Shown: positions 17,164-25,551 of the stretch, piece by piece | Layout: the number at the start of each line of letters is the position of its first letter | How positions within the stretch are numbered: position 1 is the stretch's first letter | From: Catenuloplanes atrovinosus | GTDB lineage: Bacteria > Actinomycetota > Actinomycetes > Mycobacteriales > Micromonosporaceae | Direction: 5' to 3' | DNA: 64,000 bases | NCBI RefSeq assembly: GCF_031458235.1 | Contig: NZ_JAVDYB010000001.1 | Coordinates: forward strand, 5,008,001 to 5,072,000 | Position numbers and translations under genes: made by a program | Notes under the pieces: generated by a model | Told to the model about the DNA's origin: nothing | Seen by the model: the letters and a program-made list of their open reading frames with translations, nothing else | Database searches by the model: none

Positions 17164-17775
17164 CTACGTGCGCGGGTCGCGCCACATCGGGTACAGCAGC
17201 GGGCCGCCGCGGGTGACGGGGAAGGGGGCGCCGTAGTCGGTGTAGCCGTGGCGGCGGTAGAGGGCGCGGTTGCGGTCGCCGGTCGCTTCCAGGTACGCCG
17301 GAACGCCGAGCTGGTCCAGGTGCGCGTGGGTGGCGCCCAGCAGCGCCGACCCGAGCCCGCGCCGCTGCGCGGCCGGCCGCACCGCCAGGAACGCCAGATA
17401 GGTGTGTGGCCGGTCGAGCGGGTGATTTAGGGCGATCGCCGCGTCCAGGTCGGCGAAGCGGGGATGGTCCGGCCCGCACACTGCACGCAACCGTGCCGGG
17501 TAGCCGTCCGGCTCCGGTGGCGGGCGGCGATCGAGGTGGATCCAGCAGGCGACCGCGTCGTCGCCGATCATGTTCACGTAGCCGTGGGTGAGCAGCGGCT
17601 CGGCGAGCATGCCGAGGTAGCCGGGGTAGATCTCGGCGCGGCGGGCGGGGTCGGGCACCAGCCAGGAGGCGAGATCGCCGCCGTGCAGTGCGTCGGCCAG
17701 CACGGATGCCACCGCGGGTAAGGCGTCGATCCGGACTCTGCGCACCGGCGGGCCGGACGGTGTCGTGCCGGTCAT
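17164..17775 (-). CDS. GNAT-family N-acetyltransferase, paralogue of 11679
   Basis: 203 residues from the ATG at 17775, which overlaps the permease stop by four bases (ATGA), so translation is coupled to transport. The acetyl-CoA loop is L-A-V-R-P-A-A-Q-R-R-G-L-G-S-A-L-L and the fold closes with Y-L-E-A-T-G-D-R-N-R-A-L-Y-R-R-H-G-Y. The C-terminal G-G-P-L-L-Y-P-M-W matches the ending of the GNAT at 11679. The acceptor may be the permease substrate, for example an amine or amino acid; that link is inferred only from the overlap. Confidence 0.85.
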   Translation of the reverse strand: MTGTTPSGPPVRRVRIDALPAVASVLADALHGGDLASWLVPDPARRAEIYPGYLGMLAEPLLTHGYVNMIGDDAVACWIHLDRRPPPEPDGYPARLRAVCGPDHPRFADLDAAIALNHPLDRPHTYLAFLAVRPAAQRRGLGSALLGATHAHLDQLGVPAYLEATGDRNRALYRRHGYTDYGAPFPVTRGGPLLYPMWRDPRT

Positions 17776-19325
17776 CGAGGGTCTCCGCCGGTGGCCGGCA
17801 GCGGCGTGACCGGGTCGATCCGGGTCGGCACGCTGGAGCCCAGGCCGATCCGGGCGTAGACCGCCGGGCGGCTGCGGCGCAGCACCTCGGCCCACACCAC
17901 ACCGATCGCCCCGGCGGCGAGGAAGGCCGCAGGGAGGAGCCAGCGCACCGGGTCGGCCGCGTCGACGCCGAGAAGGACGTGGAACGTCTGGAGGGTCTCG
18001 ACGAAGATCCAGGCCATCAGCGCCGAGGCGATCATCGGCGCGATGATGCCCTGCACGACGCTGACCGGCTCGTCGTCCATCGCGTCGGCGGGCTGCGTGC
18101 GGCGGCGGGTGCGCCAGCGGGCGAGGTGGAAGGCGGCCACGCTGACGGAGGTGACCGCCATCAGGATCAGCACGCCGAGGCCGGCCAGGCAGGTGATCCA
18201 GTAGAACAGGTGGGTCATCGGGTCCCAGCCGGCGATCGCGTAGAGCCCGATACACACCAGGCCGATGACGGACTGGGTGATCGACCCGCCGATCGGGGCG
18301 TTGGTGCGCGGGCTGACCTTGGCGAACACGGCCGGGATCACGCCTTCGCGGCCGAGGGCGAAGATGTACCGGGCGAAGGCGTTGTGGAAGGCGAGCCCGG
18401 CGGCCAGCAGGCTGGTGACGAACAGCAGCCGGCCGGCGGTGATGACGACGGCGGGGACGAAGGCGGCCGCGAGGGAGAAGATGAGCTCGCTGCCTTCGGC
18501 GGTGGCCCGGCCGACGATGTGCTGCGGCCCGGCCGCGACCGACATCGCCCAGGAGCAGAACGCGTAGAGCACGCCGATCAGCCCGAGCGCGATGAACGTC
18601 GCGTTGCGGACCGTGCGCCGCGGGTCCTTGGTCTCCTCGGCGAAGACCGCGGCGCCTTCCACCCCGACGAAGCCGGTGTAGCCGACCACGAACGCCACCG
18701 CGAAGCTTCCGCTGGTGACGAGCGTGGCGAGGTGGAGTGCGTCGTAGGTGATCACCCCGTCGGCCGGGTGGGTGACCTGCACCGCGGCGAGCACGGCCGC
18801 GATGAGGATCTCGCCAGCCAGCAGCACCGCGAGCACCGCGCCGTTGACGTCCACGCGCAACACGCCCATGACCGCGATGACGGCCCAGCAGATGAGCGCG
18901 AACACCCACCACGGCGCCGACCAGCCGAACTCGACGTCGAAGAACGTCGCCGCGACGGGCCCGGCGCCGCCGTACAGGCCGACCTGCATGGCGCCGTAGG
19001 CGACGACCGCGATGAACGCCCCACCGACGGCCAGATGCCGGCCGAGGCCCTGCCGGATGTAGGCGTAGAACGCACCGGCGTTCGGGATCCGCCGCGACAT
19101 GTCCAGGAACCCGACGAAGAAGACGGCGAGGACGACCGCGACGGCGAGGTAGGCGACCGGGATGCCGAGCACGCCGGTCACGGCCCACTGCGTGGTCGCG
19201 CCGCCGGCGATGACGGTCATCGGCGCGGCCGCGGACATTACGATCGCGACGACGGGCCACGTGCCGAGCCGGGACTGGGCCAGCGTCGCCGCCACGACGC
19301 TGCCGGATCCGGATCTGGAAGGCAT
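17772..19325 (-). CDS. APC-superfamily amino acid/amine permease
   Basis: 517 residues from the ATG at 19325, with CAGGAG nine bases upstream. About twelve hydrophobic helices are visible. Typical APC features are P-N-A-G-A-F-Y-A-Y near the start and V-E-G-A-A-V-F-A-E-E-T-K-D-P-R-R-T-V-R in the middle loop, followed by F-A-L-G-R-E-G-V-I-P. The family imports amino acids or polyamines by proton symport or exchange across the cytoplasmic membrane. Its stop overlaps the GNAT start, suggesting that the imported compound or a product is acetylated. Confidence 0.85.
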   Translation of the reverse strand: MPSRSGSGSVVAATLAQSRLGTWPVVAIVMSAAAPMTVIAGGATTQWAVTGVLGIPVAYLAVAVVLAVFFVGFLDMSRRIPNAGAFYAYIRQGLGRHLAVGGAFIAVVAYGAMQVGLYGGAGPVAATFFDVEFGWSAPWWVFALICWAVIAVMGVLRVDVNGAVLAVLLAGEILIAAVLAAVQVTHPADGVITYDALHLATLVTSGSFAVAFVVGYTGFVGVEGAAVFAEETKDPRRTVRNATFIALGLIGVLYAFCSWAMSVAAGPQHIVGRATAEGSELIFSLAAAFVPAVVITAGRLLFVTSLLAAGLAFHNAFARYIFALGREGVIPAVFAKVSPRTNAPIGGSITQSVIGLVCIGLYAIAGWDPMTHLFYWITCLAGLGVLILMAVTSVSVAAFHLARWRTRRRTQPADAMDDEPVSVVQGIIAPMIASALMAWIFVETLQTFHVLLGVDAADPVRWLLPAAFLAAGAIGVVWAEVLRRSRPAVYARIGLGSSVPTRIDPVTPLPATGGDPR

Positions 19326-19378
19326 GACAGAAAACTCCTGACAGTGAAAGGGGGTGGGAAAAAGGGGATGGGCAGCCG

Positions 19379-20161
19379 TTACCGATGGACCTCGACGGCC
19401 TTGCCGATCGCCGCCCTGGTGCACAGATACAGCGCCCGCAGATCAGCAGGTACGGTCTCCAGCACCCGTTGCGCGTGCGCGACGGCGTGCGCCGTGTCGT
19501 CGTAGAAGACGTGACTCTGCAGGCCGCACGCCATCACCAGCGCCAGCAAGCCGATGTCCTCGGCGGTGAACGGCTCGTCGGCGCGGCACCGGCGCATCAG
19601 CTGCAGCGCCGGCCACGTCAAGAGGATGTTCGCCGGCTCGTACCGCTTCCGCAGCGTGCCGCGCACCACCGCTTTCCGCTCGGTGACCAGCCGGTCGACG
19701 GTACGGCGGTAGACGCCGCAGCTTGCGATGAACTCCAGCCACACCAGCGTCGAATGACCGGCCTGCGCTTCGTCGATCAGATACCGGAGGATCTCCGCTT
19801 CCAGCGCATCCTCGGGCAAGCCTGCGGCCTCGACCCGTCGTACGACGGTGATCGACTCGCTGCCGATCGCGATGTACTCGCGCAGGTCCCACAGCAAGGC
19901 GGCAGCGAGCCCGAGCTCCGCCGTCGCCGCGGAGACCCGGCACACGCCACGCGACTCGTGAAAGGCCCAGAAAAGGTCGTCGACGGTGCGGTGGCCCGGT
20001 TTGCGCCGCACCGTCGACGCGGCAGGCTGCCGTGCAGTGACGACGGCGACCGGCACCGTCGGCCCATCGACGGCAGCGGATGCACGGCCGGGAGTGGGAC
20101 GCACTGCGCCGCTGTGGTGTTGTGGCCCCGCGTAGGCGTGCCGTCCGTATCCGTGCGTCAT
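19379..20161 (-). CDS. GPP34 (GOLPH3-like) family protein
   Basis: 260 residues with AGGAGG before the ATG at 20161. After a 55-residue disordered leader the sequence follows the GPP34 pattern: T-V-D-D-L-F-W-A-F-H, then A-E-L-G-L-A-A-A-L-L-W-D-L, W-L-E-F-I-A, L-V-T-E-R-K-A-V-V-R-G-T-L and a late hydrophobic helix D-I-G-L-L-A-L-V-M-A-C-G-L. Eukaryotic members bind phosphoinositides at the Golgi; the role of the many actinomycete copies is unknown. A similar RYEPxDIxLTW stretch occurs in a remnant at 24932. Moderately sure of the family. Confidence 0.6.
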   Translation of the reverse strand: MTHGYGRHAYAGPQHHSGAVRPTPGRASAAVDGPTVPVAVVTARQPAASTVRRKPGHRTVDDLFWAFHESRGVCRVSAATAELGLAAALLWDLREYIAIGSESITVVRRVEAAGLPEDALEAEILRYLIDEAQAGHSTLVWLEFIASCGVYRRTVDRLVTERKAVVRGTLRKRYEPANILLTWPALQLMRRCRADEPFTAEDIGLLALVMACGLQSHVFYDDTAHAVAHAQRVLETVPADLRALYLCTRAAIGKAVEVHR

Positions 20162-20245
20162 CTCGTCGCCTCCTCCTGATACTGAGCCGCAAAGTCACCG
20201 CTGTCGATGCCCGTGGGGTGGTCGGGCCGCGGCCGGCGCAGAGCG

Positions 20246-20584
20246 TTACACCGCGGCGGCACGACGGACCTCCTGACGGAAGGCCGTGAACGTGGCCCCG
20301 CGCCCGGCGGGCCAGGGCCGCTCCAGGGCACAAGGCCGCAGATGCCGGTCGATAGCCGTAGGCTCCGCACGGGGCGCGACGCAGTCCGGCCGGAAGTCGT
20401 TGACTCCGGTGGCGTTGTGCCCGACCTGATACCGCACGCGCACCGCAGCAGCCGACGCCGCCTCGACCGCGCCGGGCCACCACCGATCCTGGAACACCCA
20501 CACCCGCTGCCCCGGGACGTACGAGGCTGCCGGCGGCACGTCCGACGGTTTCCGGTCCTCCGGACCGGTCGTAGGAACTGGCAT
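20246..20584 (-). CDS. Small hypothetical protein with Tudor/SH3-like core
   Basis: 112 residues from the ATG at 20584, which has GGAGG five bases upstream; an alternative ATG at 20608 has poorer spacing. The core Y-V-P-G-Q-R-V-W-V-F-Q-D-R-W-W-P-G-A-V-E then V-R-V-R-Y looks like a small beta-barrel of the Tudor/Agenet/SH3 kind. Such domains bind peptides or nucleic acid. The tail is basic with a C-terminal helix (FRQEVRRAAAV). No named family recognised. It lies between the GPP34 and CPBP genes. Confidence 0.55.
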   Translation of the reverse strand: MPVPTTGPEDRKPSDVPPAASYVPGQRVWVFQDRWWPGAVEAASAAAVRVRYQVGHNATGVNDFRPDCVAPRAEPTAIDRHLRPCALERPWPAGRGATFTAFRQEVRRAAAV

Positions 20585-20828
20585 CGCGACCTCCGCGCTT
20601 GCTGACATAACCTTTTCCGGATCGAGGGCCGCAGCGAAATGCCGCGCCCGTACGTGGCCGGCCCCAGAACCGATCAGTGATCGATCGGGCCGCGGTGACC
20701 GGGCGAGCAGACCGGGCCGGGTGGCCTGCGCCGGTGCTGCCGGCGAGGCCTCAACGCCGCGGTCGAAGGCAACGCCGCCAGTGGCAACGGCGCGCCCACC
20801 ACAACGCGGTTCCCGGTGCCGGGCCCGG

Positions 20829-21854
20829 TCAGCCGGGTGCGGCGGGACCAGGGGTGGTGGTGTCGCGGGCGGTCTTCCTGGCCACGGTCGCGGCGTAACC
20901 GACGACGGTGACGAGCATGGCGGGCAGCCACAGCCAGGAGTCCACGTCCGCGACGCCGATGTCGGGGCCGAACGCGGCCAGCCCCGAGTGCAGGAGCCAG
21001 AGGACGCCGCCAGAGATGTTGGTGACCAGGTGCCAGGCGATCGCGGCTTCCAGCCCGCCGCTGTGGACGGTGACCCAGCCCAGCATGACGCCGACGAGGA
21101 CCAGGGCCACGGCGCCGTGGACGGAATAGTCCGCGTGCAGCAGCGCCCAGACCGCGACCTGAGCGAAGATCGCCTGCCACGGGGAGCGGGTCACCCGCAC
21201 CGCCTGCAACAGCCACCCCCGCTGGTACTCCTCCGCGATCGTCTGCGCCGCGAGCAACGCGACGATGATCAGCCCGCCGATCAACACGTCCCGCCCCGGC
21301 TCCCCGCCGAACGTCTGAGGCGCCGCACCGGACGGCGAGGTGGGCACCGCTGACGGGACCACGAGCCCGTACACGAGGAGGGTGCAGACCACCACACCGA
21401 CGAACAGGAACTGGAAACCGGTGGCCACCAGCAGCCACCAGCCCAGCCGCGACCAGCGCAGCCGGCCGGCGATCGAACTGACCGTGCCGGCCGGACGGCG
21501 CTCGATGCCCCACGCGGCGGCCAGCACCAGCGGGGTACACACCGCGACGCCGAACAGCCGGGCGGCGAAGCCGGACGCCGGGCCGAGGACCGGCAGCTGC
21601 CCGCCGGGAAGCTGCGCGGCCGCGAACTCCAGCACCGCGCGCAGCCCTATCCAGACCGTGAAGATCACGATCGTGGCGGCGAGCGTGCGCCGCCACGACA
21701 CGTGCGCGCTCAGCCGGTGGTACCAGACGACCGCCGCCACCTGCCCGGCGCCGGTATCCGGCGGTGCGGCCGTGCCGGCGGGTGGTGTGCCGGCGTCCGC
21801 GGCCGCCACCGTAGCCGCCAACGGCTGGCCGTCGTGGGGTTGATCGATTGTCAT
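20829..21854 (-). CDS. CPBP-family intramembrane metalloprotease
   Basis: 341 residues from the ATG at 21854. An Ala/Pro-rich N-terminus of about 40 residues is followed by seven or eight membrane helices. The active-site motifs are visible: A-E-E-Y-Q-R-G-W-L-L-Q (EExxxR), F-A-Q-V-A-V-W-A-L-L-H (FxxxH) and L-E-A-A-I-A-W-H-L-V-T-N (third motif with HxxxN). The family includes Rce1/Abi proteases that process peptides or prenylated proteins in the membrane and are often involved in bacteriocin maturation or immunity. No RiPP precursor is evident next to it. It is preceded by a large hairpin. Confidence 0.85.
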   Translation of the reverse strand: MTIDQPHDGQPLAATVAAADAGTPPAGTAAPPDTGAGQVAAVVWYHRLSAHVSWRRTLAATIVIFTVWIGLRAVLEFAAAQLPGGQLPVLGPASGFAARLFGVAVCTPLVLAAAWGIERRPAGTVSSIAGRLRWSRLGWWLLVATGFQFLFVGVVVCTLLVYGLVVPSAVPTSPSGAAPQTFGGEPGRDVLIGGLIIVALLAAQTIAEEYQRGWLLQAVRVTRSPWQAIFAQVAVWALLHADYSVHGAVALVLVGVMLGWVTVHSGGLEAAIAWHLVTNISGGVLWLLHSGLAAFGPDIGVADVDSWLWLPAMLVTVVGYAATVARKTARDTTTPGPAAPG

Positions 21855-21890
21855 GCCTCTTCGATTCCTCACATCGTCGTGGTGGGGGGT

Positions 21891-21940
21891 GCGAAGGCCG
21901 GGGGACGCCCGGACCCTTCATCCGGGCCCGGCCTTCCGCA
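21891..21940 (-). terminator. Two-tier hairpin between the SBP and CPBP genes
   Basis: An outer stem GAAGGCCGGG/CCCGGCCTTC encloses an inner stem GCCCGGA/TCCGGGC (21907-21927). It lies about 100 bases after the stop of the gene at 22036 and about 40 bases before the CPBP start. It may be a terminator or a leader structure of the CPBP gene. Confidence 0.6.
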
Positions 21941-22035
21941 CCCGCTGAGCCGCGGGTGTTCAACACCGCGGCCGTGCCGCCCGTGGGGCGGCGGACGCGG
22001 CCCGGGCAGAGCTAGTGCACCGAGCCGCTACAACG

Positions 22036-23094
22036 TCAGACTCCGCCGGGCCGCTGCGGGAACTGCACCGGCCGCGCCATCGCGAAGTCGATGTACGCGG
22101 CCGGGTCGAGGTCGCCGGTGATCAGCCCGCCGCCTTGGAGGATCGACACCGCGCGTGTGGCGCGGTCGGGGTCGATGCCGCCGAGCGTGCCGTCCCCGTT
22201 GGTGAACACCTGCGGGACCATGGCCTCGATCTCGCGCTGGGCCACACCGGGCCGATAGTGGTAGGGGTCGGCTTCGATGACCGCCGCGGCCTGGTCCGGG
22301 TGGGCCAGCGCGTAGGACAGCGACTTCAGTACCGCGTCGTGGAAGCGCTGCACCAGATCCGGCTGCTCGGTCATGATCCGGGTGGTGGTCGCCCACCCGT
22401 TGCCGTACGGGTCCGTCAGGTACTGCTCGAACGGCAACACCACCGCAGGCCCGGCGACGCCGTTGTCCTTGAGGACGCTTGCGGTGCCGTTCACGCCGAT
22501 CAGCGTGTCCGTGATCGCATCGAGCTTCCCGGCCGCCAGGTTCGGCTTCAGGTCGTCCGGGTTGGAAATATCCTGCCAGTTGACCTTGGATGCGTCGAAG
22601 CCGGCGAGTTGCGCGTACAGCGGGAACAGCTCGGAGTTCGCGCTGCCGGGGAACCGGCCGATCGTCTTGCCTTCCAGCGACTTCGGCGACGTGGTGATAC
22701 CCGCACCCGGCCGGGCCGTGATCGCGGCGATCATCCGCTGATAGACGCAGGCGAAGATCACGAAGTCCGTGTGGCCCCCACCGAACAGGATCGACGCGGC
22801 CGTGATGTCGCTGGTCACGAACTGCGCCCGGCCGCTGGCCAGGATCGCCATGTTGTCGCTGGTGCCCTTACCGCCCTGGACCTCCAGGGCGATCCCGGCG
22901 TCACGGAAGAAACCCATCCGCTCGCCGAGCAGGAGGTACGCGTCCTGGCCCTGGAGGCCAAACCCGGTCAGCGCGACCACGGGGGTCAGACCACTCGCGC
23001 TGGGCGCGGGCGTCGTGCCGTTGGTGGCGCAGCCGGTGACGGCGAGGAGCACCGCGAACGCGGCGCCGAACGCTCGCCGGATCCCGTGAACCAT
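22036..23094 (-). CDS. NMT1/THI5-like ABC substrate-binding lipoprotein
   Basis: 352 residues from the ATG at 23094. The N-terminus is a lipoprotein signal peptide with the lipobox V-T-G-C (Cys22). The mature part has the two-domain pattern of NMT1-like binding proteins: L-T-G-F-G-L-Q-G-Q-D-A-Y-L-L-L-G-E-R-M-G at the start, L-E-G-K-T-I-G-R-F-P-G-S-A-N-S in the hinge and a late D-P-A-A-Y-I-D. The family captures pyrimidine precursors, nitrate, taurine or sulfonates at the outer membrane face. No ABC permease or ATPase lies within the window, which is odd. Confidence 0.8.
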   Translation of the reverse strand: MVHGIRRAFGAAFAVLLAVTGCATNGTTPAPSASGLTPVVALTGFGLQGQDAYLLLGERMGFFRDAGIALEVQGGKGTSDNMAILASGRAQFVTSDITAASILFGGGHTDFVIFACVYQRMIAAITARPGAGITTSPKSLEGKTIGRFPGSANSELFPLYAQLAGFDASKVNWQDISNPDDLKPNLAAGKLDAITDTLIGVNGTASVLKDNGVAGPAVVLPFEQYLTDPYGNGWATTTRIMTEQPDLVQRFHDAVLKSLSYALAHPDQAAAVIEADPYHYRPGVAQREIEAMVPQVFTNGDGTLGGIDPDRATRAVSILQGGGLITGDLDPAAYIDFAMARPVQFPQRPGGV

Positions 23095-23280
23095 GAATAC
23101 GACCTTTCGGATATTTCGGGCTGGGTGAGGGCGTGCGGGAACGGCGCGGCGTCCACACAGCACGCGGGACGTCGCGCTACCACCAGCGCCCATGTCAGGG
23201 GTGGGGGTGCCCCGGCCGGACCGTTCGACGGGCGGATTGCCGATCAGCCCGGCCGGGGCACAGGGGGAACGGAGCCAGGC

Positions 23281-24087
23281 TCAGTCGCCGGTACGGATCG
23301 CGGTGGTGCAGACCAGCGGGTTCGCCACCAGCCGCGTGGACGGGTGCCTCAACATCTCATGGAGCCGGCCGACGTCCTGCTCGCCGAACCCCTGCGCGGC
23401 CAGGTGCGGCCGCAGCCCGTCCGACACGGACACCAACAGCTCGCAGCCGGCGGTCGCACCGGGCCACGTCTCGGTGTGCACCTCGACGTGGAAATCGCTG
23501 TAGCCGGCCCGGGCGAGCACCCGCGGGATCTGCCTCGCCCACGTGGCCTCGTTGCCGAAGCCGTCCAGGATCTCCCGCAGCGCGCCGCTGTACCGGGCGT
23601 GCAACCGCTGCGCATCATCGACGGCGCTATACGCGACGTACCCGGTGTACAGGCCCATCTCCTCGACGACTATCCCGCCACCGCGCCGCACCGTACCGGC
23701 GGCACGCAGCAGCGCCTCCTCGCGCGCGGGAATGTGCGCGAACACCATCCGGGCGTGGACGCCGTCGAACGGTTCGTCATCGGGCACCGGGTCGGTCACG
23801 ATGTCGTGCCGCTCGACCCGGACGACCGCGCCCGGATGCAGCGTCTTATCCGTGGCCCGGACGAACCCGGACGGCCCGACGACCTCCTGCATGTCCTGCG
23901 CCGTTCTGCCGTGGCCGGCACCGATTTCCCACCACCGCCCGCCCGCGCCCAGCCCCACCGACTCCATCCGCGCGATGCTGAAGCGGTCGAACATCGCCGA
24001 CAAGTGGTCGAGGGAGGTGTCGCCAGCGGGGTGTGCGAGCCCATAGCTGCCCGCGCGGGCGGCTTCGGAAGTGCTGATAGCGGTCAT
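23281..24087 (-). CDS. Class I SAM-dependent methyltransferase
   Basis: 268 residues from the ATG at 24087, with CAGGAG five bases upstream. Motif I is W-W-E-I-G-A-G-H-G-R-T near residue 55. It is followed by an acidic strand region (FVRATDKTL), P-F-D-G-V-H-A-R-M-V-F-A-H-I as motif II/III and R-R-G-G-G-I-V-V-E-E-M. The C-terminal third is a helical cap, probably for the substrate. The layout resembles small-molecule methyltransferases of biosynthetic clusters. The substrate is unknown, as no partner biosynthetic enzyme is recognisable nearby. Confidence 0.8.
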   Translation of the reverse strand: MTAISTSEAARAGSYGLAHPAGDTSLDHLSAMFDRFSIARMESVGLGAGGRWWEIGAGHGRTAQDMQEVVGPSGFVRATDKTLHPGAVVRVERHDIVTDPVPDDEPFDGVHARMVFAHIPAREEALLRAAGTVRRGGGIVVEEMGLYTGYVAYSAVDDAQRLHARYSGALREILDGFGNEATWARQIPRVLARAGYSDFHVEVHTETWPGATAGCELLVSVSDGLRPHLAAQGFGEQDVGRLHEMLRHPSTRLVANPLVCTTAIRTGD

Positions 24088-24147
24088 GGGAACTCCTGAG
24101 TCAGATACAGGTGCCGGCCGGGCATGGCGAAGCCGCACACCAGAGGG

Positions 24148-24786
24148 CTAGGCGATTGGGATGGGATGGCGCGCCGGAAGATGCCGGTCGCGCAGTTCGG
24201 CGTGCAAGGGCTCCAAGGCGGCCCACTCGGCGAAGGGCGACAGGTGGCGGTCCGGCCAGGCCTCGTAGGGCAGCTCGAACGTCACGGGCTCGGCCGGAGC
24301 ACCGTCGATGACTTCGAGGCGGACGAGGGTCGCGCCGTAGTCGCAGGTTCCCGGCGCTGGAAGGTTAGCCTCGATGGGCACCAGCGGCGCGACGTACCGG
24401 GCGCGCCCGGTACGGCCGTCACCGACCGTGGAGGATTGCACCTCCTGCCACGCGCTGGCGTGTTCGTACCAACACAGACCAGCGTTCGCCCCGCTGCACC
24501 AAGGCGGGTGCGACAGCAACCGCCGGATGCCATCCGAGCTGGCCCACGCGGTGACACGGCCGTACACCAGCCCCGTAGACAATGGAGGCTCACCCTCCGC
24601 AAGCCGCGCTGCCGTCAGGTCATGGAAAGCCCGAGCCGCCAGCGGCAGAACCTCAGACAGCAGCTTGTGCGGGCCGTGCTCGCGCAGCATCGACAGCTTC
24701 ACCGGCAGGCATGGATACAACTCTCCGTCTTCCCAGCATCTCCACGAGCGCGGATGCGGCACATGGCGTGAGAGGTCCAGATCCAT
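24148..24786 (-). CDS. Hypothetical protein
   Basis: 212 residues from the ATG at 24786, with GGGAGGAG about ten bases upstream. No family recognised. It is a soluble protein with several Trp and Cys residues (SWRCWEDGELYPCLPVKL near the start, WCSGANAGLCWYEHASAWQE in the middle). Its strand-rich second half ends D-R-H-L-P-A-R-H-P-I-P-I-A. Codon use is typical of the neighbours, so it is likely a real gene and the first of the long minus-strand series. Confidence 0.6.
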   Translation of the reverse strand: MDLDLSRHVPHPRSWRCWEDGELYPCLPVKLSMLREHGPHKLLSEVLPLAARAFHDLTAARLAEGEPPLSTGLVYGRVTAWASSDGIRRLLSHPPWCSGANAGLCWYEHASAWQEVQSSTVGDGRTGRARYVAPLVPIEANLPAPGTCDYGATLVRLEVIDGAPAEPVTFELPYEAWPDRHLSPFAEWAALEPLHAELRDRHLPARHPIPIA

Positions 24787-24931
24787 CAAAGCGGCGCTCC
24801 TCCCAAAGAGGTAATCCGGTCGGTGGTTGAGGCGGCGGCCGCGCGGAAGTTCGCCCAACCGCGCGGCCGCCTTTCGCTGTTCGGCTGAGGGTTGCGAGCC
24901 AGCAGCCGAGCACCGGGTCAAAGAACCCCGG

Positions 24932-25246
24932 TCAGGGCGGGTCCCCCCGCTCCACCGCAGCCGGGCCGGTCTGTGAGTCAGCCGTTGCGTTGCGGCGGCG
25001 GCAGCGGCCGGCCGACAAACCGCCGCGTCGCAACGCCTGGCGTCCTCTCGGCCACATCCGCCAGGTCAACCTGATATCGGTTGGTTCGTACCGCTCGCTA
25101 CATGGAAGATTCAGAAAAGATCCGTTACGCAGCTTGCGCCTGGCCAGCGTCTGCCGGGCCCTCGTGCCGTTCGCCGCGGCTCGTCGGCTGAGCCTCACGT
25201 GTATGACCGGTATTGCCACCGCGGGCTCGTCGGATGCGCGCGGCAC
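24932..25246 (-). pseudogene. Possible remnant of a GPP34-type gene
   Basis: The frame contains L-R-N-G-S-F-L-N-L-P-C followed by ERYEPTDIRLTW. That resembles KRYEPANILLTW in the GPP34 gene at 19379. The rest of the frame is Arg-rich and looks non-coding. No ribosome binding site is seen. The remaining sequence up to 25427 holds no gene that I can support. Confidence 0.25.
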
Positions 25247-25427
25247 CCGACGACTGCGGGAGGTGCACCACGGGTTCCCTCAATCCGATACGCGTGCGTC
25301 ATCCCAACTCCAGACCTCTGTCAAATCGCCGCATCCCCACCCGGAGGATGGGGAACGCTTGCGTATAACCGCCGCCAGGTGAGGCGTCTCAACGATCGCC
25401 ATTGGGCGACGAGCGGTCGATAGGTTC

Positions 25428-25454
25428 GATGCGGACGGTAGCCGTGTCCGCATC
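25428..25454. promoter_or_regulatory. Inverted repeat, copy 1 of 2
   Basis: GATGCGGAC, a 9-base spacer, then GTCCGCATC. The arms are perfect. It lies about 100 bases upstream of the XRE-TPR gene at 25552, and both arms recur exactly, with the same spacer length, at 28850. Confidence 0.65.
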
Positions 25455-25551
25455 GGTCATGCGCAGCGCCGGGGATTGCAAGCCGCCCGTAGACGGGCGA
25501 CAATCGGTCCTCGTTTAGGTGGTCCGCGATGCCACGAAGGTTGCGATTTGT

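Noticed and set aside
17688-19505. A 605-codon plus-strand frame rich in His, Asp, Arg and Glu
   Set aside because: Antisense of the APC permease and GNAT genes; its composition is that of a shadow frame and no domain is visible.
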